Positions 35,926-44,266 of a stretch of 64,000 nucleotides of DNA are shown here, piece after piece (position 1 is the stretch's first letter; every line of letters begins with the position of its first letter). This DNA comes from Streptomyces blattellae (lineage in GTDB: Bacteria > Actinomycetota > Actinomycetes > Streptomycetales > Streptomycetaceae), in assembly GCF_009709555.1 (NCBI RefSeq), contig NZ_WJBG01000244.1, positions 16,506-80,505 of the forward strand, in the 5' to 3' direction. The notes beneath the pieces were generated by a model. The model saw only the letters and a list, made by a program, of their open reading frames with translations. It did not search any database and was not told where the DNA came from. The position numbers and the translations under genes are program-made.

Positions 35926-36390
35926 CTACGCCAGAGCGACCTCGCACCAGACCGTCTTCGTGTACGGGTCTCCGCAGGTCGTTCCCCAGTACCCGGCCAG
36001 GGCCTCGACGAGGACGAGACCCCGGCCCGACTCCGCCTCGGCGCAGCCCGACGGGAGCGTCCCGGGCGCGGGCGGGCGACGGTCGGGGCGGGCGTCCGAG
36101 ACTTCGATACGGAGCGTGGCGCCCTCGGGGTACAGGGTGAGCCGGAGCCGGAAGTCACGGCCCCTCACCCGCCCGTGCAGCACCGCGTTGGCGGCGAGTT
36201 CGGCCACCAGCAGCGTCGCCGTGCGGTTGGCCTCCGTGTCGTACGGCCAGCCCCAGCTGTCGAGTTGCCCGGCCGCGAGACGCCGGGCGAGACGGGCGCC
36301 TCTGGGGGTGGACGAGAGGCGGATGGTGAAGTGGCGGGTGGGGGTGGGGGTGGGCTGGGGTGCCCTCAAGTGGGCAATATCGGCGTTCAT
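35926..36390 (-). CDS. ATP-binding protein, anti-sigma/HATPase type
   Basis: A 154-residue single-domain GHKL ATPase like the anti-sigma kinases. The N box is VAELAANAVLHGRV and the G-box region is ESGRGLVLVEALAGYWG. Such proteins are often encoded next to an XRE regulator and a small DUF397 protein in Streptomyces, as here: the XRE gene is divergent 162 bp away. The target is unknown. Confidence 0.82.
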   Translation of the reverse strand: MNADIAHLRAPQPTPTPTRHFTIRLSSTPRGARLARRLAAGQLDSWGWPYDTEANRTATLLVAELAANAVLHGRVRGRDFRLRLTLYPEGATLRIEVSDARPDRRPPAPGTLPSGCAEAESGRGLVLVEALAGYWGTTCGDPYTKTVWCEVALA

Positions 36391-36551
36391 GTCACTCAGC
36401 GTGCTCGGCCGTATCTACTCTGAACAGCAATGACGGCGGTACGCAGCGTCACTGTCCGGGCGATGTCCGGGCCTGTCCGGGCGCCGACGCGTGACGCCGT
36501 ACTCCATAGGGGAGTTGGGTACGGGCGGCGGCACAGGGAGGTGTCCGGGCG

Positions 36552-37415
36552 GTGAGTGTGACGGGGCAGGGGTCGCAGGGCGACGGGATGGAGCCGTACG
36601 GCAGCGATGACGAGGAGTCGGCGGCCGTACTGCGGACCGTCGGCAAGGTCATCAAGATGTGGCGGGAACAGAAAGGGCTCACCCAGGCCGAGTTGGGGGC
36701 GGCCATCGGGTACAGCGAGGAGCAGGTGTCCTCGGTGGAGCGGGGTCGACGGGCCCCCAAGGCGCAGTTCCTGGAGGCCGCGGACCAGGTTCTCGGCGCG
36801 GGCGGGATGATCGCCGGGCTGACGAAGGACGTGGAGGAGGCCCGGTATCCGAAGAAGGTGCGGGATCTGGCGAAGTTGGAGGGGGAGGCGGTGGAGATCT
36901 GCGCGTATGACAACTCCGTCGTCAACGGGCTCTTGCAGACGGAGGATTACCTGAGGGCCGTGTTCGGTTCGCGGCGGCCCGCCTTCTCCGAGGATGAAGT
37001 GGAGCGGCTCGTCGCGGCGCGGCTGGCCAGGCAAGGGATCATCGACGGACAGCAGATGATCCCGGCCCTCAGCTTCGTGCATGATGAGGCGACTCTGCGG
37101 AGGCGAGTCGGGGGCAGAATGGTGCTGCGCCAGCAGCTCGAACGGCTGTTGGAAATCGGGCAGATGCGGAACGTGGAGATGCAGGTACTCCCCATGGATC
37201 GCGAGGACAACGCAGGTCTCGGCGGACCCTTCCACCTGCTGCGGCTCAAGGAAGGCATCACGGTGGGGCACAACGAGGTTCAGCGGACCAGCCGACTGGT
37301 CTCGGAGCCGAAGGAGATCCAGATCCTGGAACTGCGGTACGGGGTCATCCGGGCTCAGGCCCTTCCACCACGAGAGTCGCTGGCCTTCATCGAGAAAGTT
37401 CTTGGAGAGACATGA
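36552..37415 (+). CDS. XRE-family regulator with C-terminal DUF5753
   Basis: A 287-residue protein. The helix-turn-helix at residues about 25-85 (VIKMWREQKGLTQAELGAAI, then SVERGRRAPKAQFL) is followed by the DUF5753 effector region (QTEDYLRAVFGSRRP, VERLVAARLARQ, QVLPMDREDNAGLGGPF). It is of the WhiJ type, a class that controls development and metabolism together with a small DUF397 partner. GTG 36552 follows GGGAGG. Its stop overlaps the DUF397 start by ATGA. Confidence 0.88.
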   Translation: MSVTGQGSQGDGMEPYGSDDEESAAVLRTVGKVIKMWREQKGLTQAELGAAIGYSEEQVSSVERGRRAPKAQFLEAADQVLGAGGMIAGLTKDVEEARYPKKVRDLAKLEGEAVEICAYDNSVVNGLLQTEDYLRAVFGSRRPAFSEDEVERLVAARLARQGIIDGQQMIPALSFVHDEATLRRRVGGRMVLRQQLERLLEIGQMRNVEMQVLPMDREDNAGLGGPFHLLRLKEGITVGHNEVQRTSRLVSEPKEIQILELRYGVIRAQALPPRESLAFIEKVLGET

Positions 37416-37618
37416 GCGTCAAGCCCTCGGCCGGTCACGGCTCCGAGTTCACGTGGTTCAAGAGCAGCTACAGCACCGACGACGGACCTGCCTGTGTCGA
37501 GGTCGCTTGCGCCCCGGACGGCGTCCACGTACGCGATTCCAAGCACGCGCCGGGCCCCCAACTCGCCTTCACCCCCCAGCAGTGGGCCACCTTCGTCTCG
37601 TACGCGGCCGATCACTGA
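37412..37618 (+). CDS. DUF397 small protein
   Basis: A 68-residue protein with the DUF397 signature: FTWFKSSYSTDDGPACVEVA, VHVRDSKHAPGP, then FTPQQWATFVSY. These proteins act as partners of WhiJ-like regulators; direct interaction with the upstream XRE protein is inferred from the ATGA overlap and from known pairs. Confidence 0.92.
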   Translation: MSVKPSAGHGSEFTWFKSSYSTDDGPACVEVACAPDGVHVRDSKHAPGPQLAFTPQQWATFVSYAADH

Positions 37619-37666
37619 CGTACCCCTGCCTGCGCCCGAGGAGTTGGACGAAGGGAGCGTTCCTCC

Positions 37667-38269
37667 GTGACGCATGCTCACGAGGAAGAAGTCCTGGCCA
37701 GGATCGCCAAGGGGCTGGTCTACACCGAGTCGGAAGCGGCCTTCCAGGCTCCTCGGCGCCGCACGGAGCAGATCTTCGAGTACAACCACACACCACCGGG
37801 CGAAACGGAGAAGCGCCGGTCGCTGCTCGTCGAGATCTTCGGCTCGGTCGGTGAACGCACGGTGCTGCTGCCGCCGTTCCACGCCGGGTTCGGCAGCAAC
37901 GTCCACATCGGCGACGACTTCTTCGGGAACGTGAACCTCACGTTCGTCGACGACGTGGAGATCCGCATAGGCGACGGTGTCATGATCGCGCCCAGCGTGA
38001 CACTGACCACGACGGGGCACCCGGTGCATCCCTCACGACGCGCTGACTTCGGACGGTTCTCGGAGCCGATCGTGATCGAGGACAAGGTCTGGATCGGCAG
38101 CAACGCGGTGGTCCTGCCCGGCGTTCGCATCGGATACGGGTCGGTCATCGGCGCCGGCAGCGTCGTCAGCCGCAGCATCCCCCCGATGACGGTCGCGGTC
38201 GGAACCCCTTGCAGGGTTGTCCGCCCCATCACGGACGACGACCTCACCACCCGTACCGCCGGGTATTAG
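37667..38269 (+). CDS. Maltose/galactoside-type sugar O-acetyltransferase
   Basis: A 200-residue left-handed beta-helix acetyltransferase. It begins with the maltose-acetyltransferase N-terminal helix region (ARIAKGLVYTESEAAFQAPR) and has hexapeptide repeats (GSNVHIGDDFFGNVNLTFVD), the active-site His in TTTGHPVHPSRR and the capping segment IEDKVWIGSNAVVLPGVRIG. It transfers acetyl from acetyl-CoA to a sugar hydroxyl. GTG 37667 follows GGGAG. No sugar genes adjoin. Confidence 0.9.
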   Translation: MTHAHEEEVLARIAKGLVYTESEAAFQAPRRRTEQIFEYNHTPPGETEKRRSLLVEIFGSVGERTVLLPPFHAGFGSNVHIGDDFFGNVNLTFVDDVEIRIGDGVMIAPSVTLTTTGHPVHPSRRADFGRFSEPIVIEDKVWIGSNAVVLPGVRIGYGSVIGAGSVVSRSIPPMTVAVGTPCRVVRPITDDDLTTRTAGY

Positions 38270-38329
38270 CACTGCGATGCCCCAGGAAAGCTGTTGCGCA
38301 TGCCGCCATCCGGATGTTGACGTAGCACG

Positions 38330-39292
38330 GTGACCAACCACATTGACGTGGCGGATGTCCGACCGCTGACACTGGCTTGGGTCAGCCGGCACCTGGGGGT
38401 CGGCGAACGGGTCGTCAGAGCCGACGCGCTGCAGGGCGGCATCACTGCCGAAGTGCGGAAACTGACCATCGGCACGCGGGACGGAGGCACCCGTGACCTG
38501 GTGCTGCGGAGCTTCGTCGACCCGTTCTATGGGGAGCACGCCGGGGACTGGCTGAGCCGGGAGGCCGGGGCCCTGAGGCTGCTCGCGGGGACCGGTGTGT
38601 CGGCTCCTGGACTGGTCGCGGTTGATCCGGCAGCCGCGCATTGCGAGTACCCGTCGCTCCTGATGACACATCTGGCGGGCCGGACAGTACTCGACGATGA
38701 GGGAGTGGAGGCGCGCGTTCCGCTGCTGGCCCGTCAACTCGTGGCGATCCACGCGTTGCGGCCCGCCGAGCGGCCCCGGGATTACGTGGCGTTGACGACC
38801 GCCGACACCGTCGTGGTCCCGACGGGTGCCGACGCGGCGGCATGGGCCGCGGCGATCGATGTGATCCGCAGGCCCGCGCCGCCCTATGCAGGGCGATTCC
38901 TGCACCGGGACTTCCAACCCGGCAATGTGCTGTTCGAAGTGCCGCCCCCAGAGGGGACAGGTGCCCGGATCACGGGGGTCGTCGACTGGGCAGCGACCTC
39001 CTGGGGCCCGGCGGATCTCGATGTGGCGCACTGCTCCGTCAATCTCGCGCTGCTGCACGGCCCGGCGTGGGGTCTGCGATTCCCTGCGGCGTACGAGGAG
39101 GCCGGCGGAGTGCTGGCTACGGCCGCCGGCGAGCGGCTGTACTGGCAGGTGCGGGACGGGCTGGCGTCCTCAGAGGAAGTGCAGTCGGTGGCGCAGGCTT
39201 GGCGGGAGGCAGGGAGGCCAGAGCTGACGACGCGAGTTGTGGAGGAGCGGCTGGATGCCTATGTCACCGCCCTGATGGAGGCGCTGAGCTGA
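38330..39292 (+). CDS. APH-family phosphotransferase
   Basis: A 320-residue aminoglycoside phosphotransferase-like kinase: N-lobe LQGGITAEVRKLTI, catalytic loop FLHRDFQPGNVLF near residue 187 and metal-binding VVDWAATSWGPADLD. Such proteins phosphorylate small molecules, from antibiotics to choline or macrolides. Sequence alone does not show resistance function. It stands alone before a strong hairpin. Confidence 0.85.
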   Translation: MTNHIDVADVRPLTLAWVSRHLGVGERVVRADALQGGITAEVRKLTIGTRDGGTRDLVLRSFVDPFYGEHAGDWLSREAGALRLLAGTGVSAPGLVAVDPAAAHCEYPSLLMTHLAGRTVLDDEGVEARVPLLARQLVAIHALRPAERPRDYVALTTADTVVVPTGADAAAWAAAIDVIRRPAPPYAGRFLHRDFQPGNVLFEVPPPEGTGARITGVVDWAATSWGPADLDVAHCSVNLALLHGPAWGLRFPAAYEEAGGVLATAAGERLYWQVRDGLASSEEVQSVAQAWREAGRPELTTRVVEERLDAYVTALMEALS

Positions 39293-39317
39293 GCCAGAGC
39301 GGCCGGGGGCCGCGGGC

Positions 39318-39350
39318 ACGGCGGCGGGCTCCGGGCCCGGCTGCCGCCGT
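39318..39350 (+). terminator. Hairpin terminator after the APH gene
   Basis: The stem ACGGCGGC/GCCGCCGT encloses a nested GGGC/GCCC hairpin, beginning 26 bases after the stop codon. The rest of the 278-bp gap to the next gene carries only the Crp-type box. Confidence 0.65.
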
Positions 39351-39490
39351 ATCCCGGGAGCTCACCACAGCGAGCAGGAAAGCTCCGGCGGCTTTCGGAG
39401 GGCGCGGGCCGAACGCGCTGGCTCCCGCGTCCCGGCACAAGGCACTGCCTCCGGCGCTCGCCGGGCGCGGCAGGAGGGACTTCGCAGACG

Positions 39491-39506
39491 TGTGCCTTTA
39501 GTCACA
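39491..39506. promoter_or_regulatory. Crp-type box before the monooxygenase operon
   Basis: TGTGCCTTTAGTCACA differs at one position from the classical TGTGA-N6-TCACA palindrome. It lies 65 bases before the first gene of an operon whose last gene encodes a Crp/Fnr regulator, which suggests autoregulation. The binding partner is inferred. Confidence 0.6.
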
Positions 39507-39570
39507 TACTCGGGCTTAAGTGGGGTGTCAGCCTCTCGTCATCGGATCAGTTCGACGATGGGAGGCGCTG

Positions 39571-40137
39571 ATGGCGATAGATCTGACCACGGACTCGACG
39601 CTCGTCGACCCAGCACTGTTTCGCGAGGTGCTGAGTCACTACCCGACCGGGGTCGTGCTGGTGACGGCCATCGCCTCGGACGGCGAACCGGTCGGCATGC
39701 TCGTCGGTACGTTCACCTCCGTCTCGCTGGACCCGCCGCTCGTGGCGTTCCTGCCGCGCCGGAACTCCGAGACCTTCGCGCGGCTCCGTACGGCGACGTC
39801 GTTCTGCGTGAACGTCATGGCTGCCGACCAGGCAGACCTCAGCCGCCGCTTCGCCGGCAAGGAAGCCGGCAAGTTCCGCGGCGTCGACTGGCATCCCTCG
39901 CCGGCCGGTGCGCCCGTCATCGACGGGACGATCGCCTCGATCGACTGCACCACGGAGTCCATCACGGCGTCGGGCGACCACTACGTCGTCATCGGATCCG
40001 TCACCGACGTGCGGGTCCACCGCTCCGGTTCACCCCTGGTCTTCCTGCGCGGCGCCTTCGGCACCGTCACGGCCACTGCCACCGCCACCGCCACCGCCAC
40101 CGCCACCGCCACCGCCACCGCCACCGCCACTGGGTGA
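39571..40137 (+). CDS. Flavin reductase with Ala-Thr repeat tail
   Basis: A 188-residue flavin-reductase-like (FMN-binding split-barrel) protein. Features include FREVLSHYPTGVVLVTAIAS, GTFTSVSLDPPLVAFLPRR and FCVNVMAADQADLSRRFAG. It would supply reduced flavin to the LLM-class oxygenase two genes downstream. After the normal family end (FLRGAFGTV) come some 20 residues of alternating Thr-Ala encoded by a GCCACC hexanucleotide repeat, which may be a disordered tail. ATG 39571 follows GGGAGG. Confidence 0.88.
   Translation: MAIDLTTDSTLVDPALFREVLSHYPTGVVLVTAIASDGEPVGMLVGTFTSVSLDPPLVAFLPRRNSETFARLRTATSFCVNVMAADQADLSRRFAGKEAGKFRGVDWHPSPAGAPVIDGTIASIDCTTESITASGDHYVVIGSVTDVRVHRSGSPLVFLRGAFGTVTATATATATATATATATATATG
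40078..40130. repeat. GCCACC hexanucleotide microsatellite
   Basis: Eight perfect GCCACC units plus five bases, inside the 3' end of the flavin reductase gene. Gain or loss of units keeps frame and only changes the length of the Thr-Ala tail. The array ends 6 bases before the stop codon. Confidence 0.95.
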
Positions 40138-40198
40138 TCGGCCACGGCCGCAGCGGCAATCTTCCACCACGCAACCACACGACAATGAGGTCCAGACA

Positions 40199-41023
40199 GT
40201 GCTCACACTGATTGACGAAGGCAGCGGAACACAGCTGCGCGACGACGCAGTCGTCGATATGACGGTGACAGGCTCAGGTCCCCCCCTGCTGTTGCTCCAC
40301 GGGGTCGAAGGCACCGCCGCTGACAGCGAGTTCGTCTCGGCCCTGTCCGCCGACTTCACCGTCTACGCTCCCAGCCACCCCGGATTCGGGCTCTCGCCGC
40401 GACCCAACTGGTGCGACAGCGTCGACGACCTGGCCTACCTGTATCTGGACTGGATGCGCGCCCAGGGCCTGGACGAAGTCACCCTCGTGGGCCTGCAGTT
40501 CGGTGGCTGGGTCGCGGCTGAGATCGCCATCCGGGACTCCAGCCGCCTCTCCCGCCTCGTCCTCGTGGACTCGGTCGGCGTGAAGGTCGGCGGACGCGAG
40601 GAGCGTGACATCGCCGACGTCTTCGCGATGCCCCGCACCGAGCTGGACGAGAGGATGTTCGCCACCCCGCACGGTCGGCGTGGCGACCTGCGGCTCGCCG
40701 ATCCCGACGCCGTCCTCCACATCGCCCGCAACGAGGAAGCGCTCGCCGTTTACGGCTGGGAGCCCTACCTGCACAATCCGCGCCTGAGCCGGTGGCTCGC
40801 CCGCGTCGACACCCCGACCACGGTCATCTGGGGCGAGCAGGACGGCATCGTCACACCGGACTACGGCCGACGCCTGGCCGCCCTCATCCCGGGCGCCGCC
40901 TTCGAGACGGTCGCGGACGCCGGGCACTGCGCGCAGATCGACCAGCCTTCCGCTGTGGCGCAGCTCATCACACACGACAAGGGCTTCCTCGCAACCCGCG
41001 GTCTGATCGCCGCAGAACGGTGA
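40199..41023 (+). CDS. Alpha/beta hydrolase with Gln at the nucleophile position
   Basis: A 274-residue alpha/beta-fold protein: oxyanion-hole region LLLLHGVEG, SHPGFGLSPRP, acid-loop region IWGEQDGIVTP and final ADAGHCAQID with the His. The nucleophile elbow reads VGLQFGGW, so the usual Ser (or Cys/Asp) of GxSxG is Gln. Either the enzyme uses unusual chemistry or it is not a hydrolase. GTG 40199 is preceded by GAGG at 8 bases. It follows the flavin reductase and precedes the LLM oxygenase, so it probably acts in the same catabolic route. Confidence 0.82.
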   Translation: MLTLIDEGSGTQLRDDAVVDMTVTGSGPPLLLLHGVEGTAADSEFVSALSADFTVYAPSHPGFGLSPRPNWCDSVDDLAYLYLDWMRAQGLDEVTLVGLQFGGWVAAEIAIRDSSRLSRLVLVDSVGVKVGGREERDIADVFAMPRTELDERMFATPHGRRGDLRLADPDAVLHIARNEEALAVYGWEPYLHNPRLSRWLARVDTPTTVIWGEQDGIVTPDYGRRLAALIPGAAFETVADAGHCAQIDQPSAVAQLITHDKGFLATRGLIAAER

Positions 41024-41030
41024 ACCTGCC

Positions 41031-42194
41031 ATGACCATGAACATCTACTACTTCACCGAAGCCCCCTACCCGCACCTGCCGCCCGCGGAGACCTACCCCT
41101 CGGTTCGCAACAGCCTGCCCAACGGGCTCATGGACCCGGACATCGCGGCCGACCTGTGGGACCGCTACCTGCTGGAGTGGCAGATCGCGGACGAGGCCGG
41201 GCTCAACGTGATGGTCAACGAACACCACTCCACGCCCACCTGCCTGAATTCCACCGTGCCGGTGAGCGCGGCCGTCCTGGCGCGACTGACGAAGAACGCG
41301 CGCATCCTCATCCTCGGCAACCCCGTCGCGAACCGGAACGACCCGGTGCGCATCGCCGAGGAGATGGCGATGATCGACATCCTCAGCCGGGGGCGCCTCG
41401 ACGTCGGCTTCGTGCGCGGGGTGCCGTTCGAGATCGCGCCCACCAACTCCGCCCCGACCATGATGAGCGAGCGCCTCTACGAGGGGATCGACCTGATCCG
41501 CAAGGCGTGGACAAGCCACGACGGGCCCTTCAACTGGGAGGGGCGGTTCTACCACAGCCGCCAGGTGAACATCTGGCCGCGCCCCTACCAGCAGCCGGCT
41601 CCCCCCATGTGGGTCAGCACCACCACGCCCTCCAGCGTCCGGCGGATCGCCGACTACGACGCCACGGTGGCCACCTTCATGCTCGGCCACGAGGGCACCG
41701 CCAAGGTCTTCGCCGCCTACCGCGAACGAGCGGCCGAACTCGGCCGCTCGGAGGGCGTCGAGAGCAAGCTGGCCTACTGCGGTCTCGTCTACACCGGCAA
41801 GACGGACGCCGAGGGACTTGAGGGAGCCCGAAAGCTGCTCTGGTACCTGAAGAGCAACAAGGTCACCTTCGAGTACGCCCAGCCGCCCGCGTACGGGCCG
41901 TACGCGGCCCGCGCCGAGGGGCTGCGCGGCGTCTACAACGGCTTCGAGACCAAGATCCGGTCGATGTCGCTGGAGGGCTTGATCGACAACGGCACCGTCT
42001 TCGCCGGCAGTCCGGAGACGGTGCGTGGGCAGATCGAGCGCTTCTACGAACTGGTCGGTGGCTACGGGAACATGATCCTCATGGGCCAGGCCGGGTTCAT
42101 GGGCCACGACGAGACCGTCGCGGGCATCCGCACGTTCGCCGACAAGGTCCTCCCGAACCTCGCCCACCTCCAGGCGGGAGCCGTCCATGCCTGA
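41031..42194 (+). CDS. LLM-class flavin-dependent monooxygenase
   Basis: A 387-residue luciferase-like oxygenase. Family features: VMVNEHHSTPTCLNSTVPVS near residue 60, ILILGNPVANRNDPVRIAEE, the GRLDVGFVRGVPFE segment, WPRPYQQPAPPMWVST and C-terminal GSPETVRGQIERFYELVG. It uses FMNH2 and O2 to oxidise an organic substrate, with the reductase of 39571 as likely electron donor. Its 3' end overlaps the next gene by 8 bases. Similar operons degrade ketones, esters or sulfur compounds; I cannot name the substrate. Confidence 0.88.
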   Translation: MTMNIYYFTEAPYPHLPPAETYPSVRNSLPNGLMDPDIAADLWDRYLLEWQIADEAGLNVMVNEHHSTPTCLNSTVPVSAAVLARLTKNARILILGNPVANRNDPVRIAEEMAMIDILSRGRLDVGFVRGVPFEIAPTNSAPTMMSERLYEGIDLIRKAWTSHDGPFNWEGRFYHSRQVNIWPRPYQQPAPPMWVSTTTPSSVRRIADYDATVATFMLGHEGTAKVFAAYRERAAELGRSEGVESKLAYCGLVYTGKTDAEGLEGARKLLWYLKSNKVTFEYAQPPAYGPYAARAEGLRGVYNGFETKIRSMSLEGLIDNGTVFAGSPETVRGQIERFYELVGGYGNMILMGQAGFMGHDETVAGIRTFADKVLPNLAHLQAGAVHA

Positions 42195-43056
42195 ACTCGA
42201 CGAGAAGGTCACCAGCAGCTTCGTCGACGTGGGTGGCCTGCGGACCCATGTGCTGGAGGCCGGTGACGGCCCTGCAGTGGTTCTGCTGCACTCGGGCGAG
42301 TACGGCGGCTCGGCGGAGACCTCCTGGGGCCTGCTGATGCCCGCTCTGGCCGACGCCGGCTACCGGGCCATAGCCCCCGACTGGCTGGGTTTCGGCCTGA
42401 GCGACAAGGTCGTCGACTTCGGCGACCCGACCGGTCGCCGGCTGCGGACGATGGCCGCGACACTGGCCGAACTCGGAGTCGAGCGACCGGCACTCGTGGG
42501 CACCTCGATGGGCGCCACGGTGGCCGCGCGGGACCTGGCCTCGGACAAGCCGGCGTTCGACGCCGCCGCCTTGGTGATGACCAGCGGTGGCGGCTTCGCG
42601 CCGGACAACGAGGCGCGTCGCTCGATCATCGACTACGACATGAGTGTGGAGGGCATGCGGCGCATCCTCGACACGATCATGTACCGCAAGCACCTGGTGA
42701 AGGACGACGAGTACGTCGCGTGGCGCCACCAGCTGAGCCTCATGCCCGGTGCCTGGGAGTGCACGGCCTCGGCCCGCCTCCGCCCTGCCCGGGTGAGCGA
42801 GACGACGGAGCAGCCCATCTTCGGCAAACCCGACCCGACCGAATACGAGAGGATCCGGATCCCCACCCTGATCGTCGCCGGCGCGGAGGACGGGTTGCGC
42901 CTGCCCGGGTTCGCCGACGAGCTCGTCGCCCGCTTCGCCGATGGTGAGCTGCGGCTCTACGAGGACTGCGGTCATCTTCCCAACCTCGAATGGCCGGAGC
43001 GTTACGCTGATGACGTGATCGACTTCCTCGACCGCCGCTACCGACCCACCGCGTAG
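42187..43056 (+). CDS. Alpha/beta hydrolase with intact triad
   Basis: A 289-residue alpha/beta hydrolase with LLHSGEYGGS at the oxyanion site, nucleophile elbow VGTSMGATVAARDL (Ser in GTSMG), acid-loop region LIVAGAEDGL and YEDCGHLPNLEWPE carrying the His. It resembles meta-cleavage-product-type and other C-C or ester hydrolases. It may hydrolyse the ester or ring product formed by the LLM oxygenase. Translationally coupled to the gene before it. Confidence 0.85.
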   Translation: MPELDEKVTSSFVDVGGLRTHVLEAGDGPAVVLLHSGEYGGSAETSWGLLMPALADAGYRAIAPDWLGFGLSDKVVDFGDPTGRRLRTMAATLAELGVERPALVGTSMGATVAARDLASDKPAFDAAALVMTSGGGFAPDNEARRSIIDYDMSVEGMRRILDTIMYRKHLVKDDEYVAWRHQLSLMPGAWECTASARLRPARVSETTEQPIFGKPDPTEYERIRIPTLIVAGAEDGLRLPGFADELVARFADGELRLYEDCGHLPNLEWPERYADDVIDFLDRRYRPTA

Positions 43057-43062
43057 GGCGCG

Positions 43063-43770
43063 ATGTCCGCCACAGGGCCAGGCACGGACATGCTCGTCCG
43101 TGCCTGGTCGAAGAGCTTCCTCGCACCGCTGGGCCCCGAACTGCGGGACCGGCTGTTCGAGGGCGTGCACCTGAGCCGGGTGGCGGCTCGCCAGGTCTTG
43201 TTCGAGCCCTTCGGCCCTCCCCGCCTCGTACTGATCGCGAGCGGGATCGCCCGGGCGTACAACACCTCGCCGGACGGGCGGGCCGCCGCGGTCCGCTATG
43301 TGCGGGAAGGACAGTTCATCGGACTTCCCACCACCGTTCTGGGCCATTCGCCCATCGGCGCCGAGGCGGTGACGGCCTCGGAGGTCTACTTCTTCAACCC
43401 GCTGCAGTTCCGCTCGCTCGCGACCCAGGACGTGCAGCTGGCCTGGCTGGTGGCGCGGGAGCTGGCCCGGATGATGCTCGTAGAGCAGGAACTGCTGCAG
43501 AACAGCCTGTTCGGCACGGTCGAGCAGCGGGTCGCGCGCCACCTGCTCGAACTGGCGACACGAACGCCCAAGGGCCTCGTCGTCTACGCCGAGCAGCACC
43601 GCATCGCCGACTCGATCGGATCGGTGCGAGAGGTCGTCGCGCGGACCTTCCGCAAGTTCCGTGACGCCGGCCTCATCGAGCGGATCGCTGAAGGCACCCG
43701 CCTGGTCGAGCCCGCCCGGCTCGAAGCGATCGCGTCCGGCGAGGAGGAGCCGCCGCCCGCTCGGGCGTGA
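43063..43770 (+). CDS. Crp/Fnr-family regulator
   Basis: A 235-residue regulator with a cyclic-nucleotide-binding-like beta-barrel (LIASGIARAYNTSPDGRAAA, about residues 57-76) and a C-terminal winged helix (RIADSIGSVREVVARTFRKF). No iron-sulfur Cys cluster is visible and the cAMP contact residues are not conserved, so its signal may be a pathway metabolite. It is 6 bases after the hydrolase in the same operon. A Crp-type box at the start of the operon suggests it controls its own transcription. Confidence 0.85.
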   Translation: MSATGPGTDMLVRAWSKSFLAPLGPELRDRLFEGVHLSRVAARQVLFEPFGPPRLVLIASGIARAYNTSPDGRAAAVRYVREGQFIGLPTTVLGHSPIGAEAVTASEVYFFNPLQFRSLATQDVQLAWLVARELARMMLVEQELLQNSLFGTVEQRVARHLLELATRTPKGLVVYAEQHRIADSIGSVREVVARTFRKFRDAGLIERIAEGTRLVEPARLEAIASGEEEPPPARA

Positions 43771-43860
43771 CCTGCCGACAGCGGCGATCGCTCCGTACCC
43801 GCCGGCCGCCGGCAGGGCAACGCCCCGTCGGCCCGTCCCCGGCCCCGGCCCCCGCCCCCC

Positions 43861-44015
43861 CGGCGGATCGACCGGACGCTGTCGGCGAATCCCGCGCGAC
43901 GGGAGCCAACTGTGCGCTCAGTCTCAGCGACACGCCGCACGCACGGCGTGTCGCTGAGACTCGGACAACAGTTGCCGGCCGTCGGCTCGATTCGCCAACG
44001 GCATCGATCGACCGC
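43861..44015. repeat. Dispersed palindromic element, copy B, with long arms
   Basis: The core palindrome has 18-bp arms (43920-43937 and 43944-43961) and a 6-base loop. Outside it, the two sides remain similar as imperfect inverted repeats for about 70 bases (GGCGAATC and CAACTGT recur in both). The arms match copy A at 33.85 kb. No protein is encoded. The layout resembles a MITE or REP-type element. Confidence 0.7.
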
Positions 44016-44135
44016 GCCGGGGGCTTCGGGAGGCCGAGTTCGCGCGCTGGAGCTGTGGGCCCATAACGTCTCTGCTCGGCGTAGGTATCCCCAGGGCCTG
44101 AAGCGATCGGCCTGCGTGGCACGTCCCTCCGGACG

Positions 44136-44173
44136 CTCCTCGGTCCAGCTCGCACGGCTATAGGACCGAGGAG
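44136..44173 (+). terminator. Strong hairpin in the gap before the phosphatase gene
   Basis: An 11-bp perfect stem, CTCCTCGGTCC/GGACCGAGGAG, with a 16-base loop. It may end transcripts from the upstream operon. Apart from this and the palindromic element, the 496-bp gap holds nothing I recognise. Confidence 0.5.
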
Positions 44174-44266
44174 GGTCCCCGACGTCGCCTGGGCGCCGGG
44201 CATGCGCGTGACGGTCTGGCCCAGGATCGCTGTGGAACGCCAGCCCGACTGGCTAGCCTGTGGGGC

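Noticed and set aside
40078..40130. CRISPR-like repeat array
   Set aside because: The unit is six bases with no spacers; it is a microsatellite inside a coding region.
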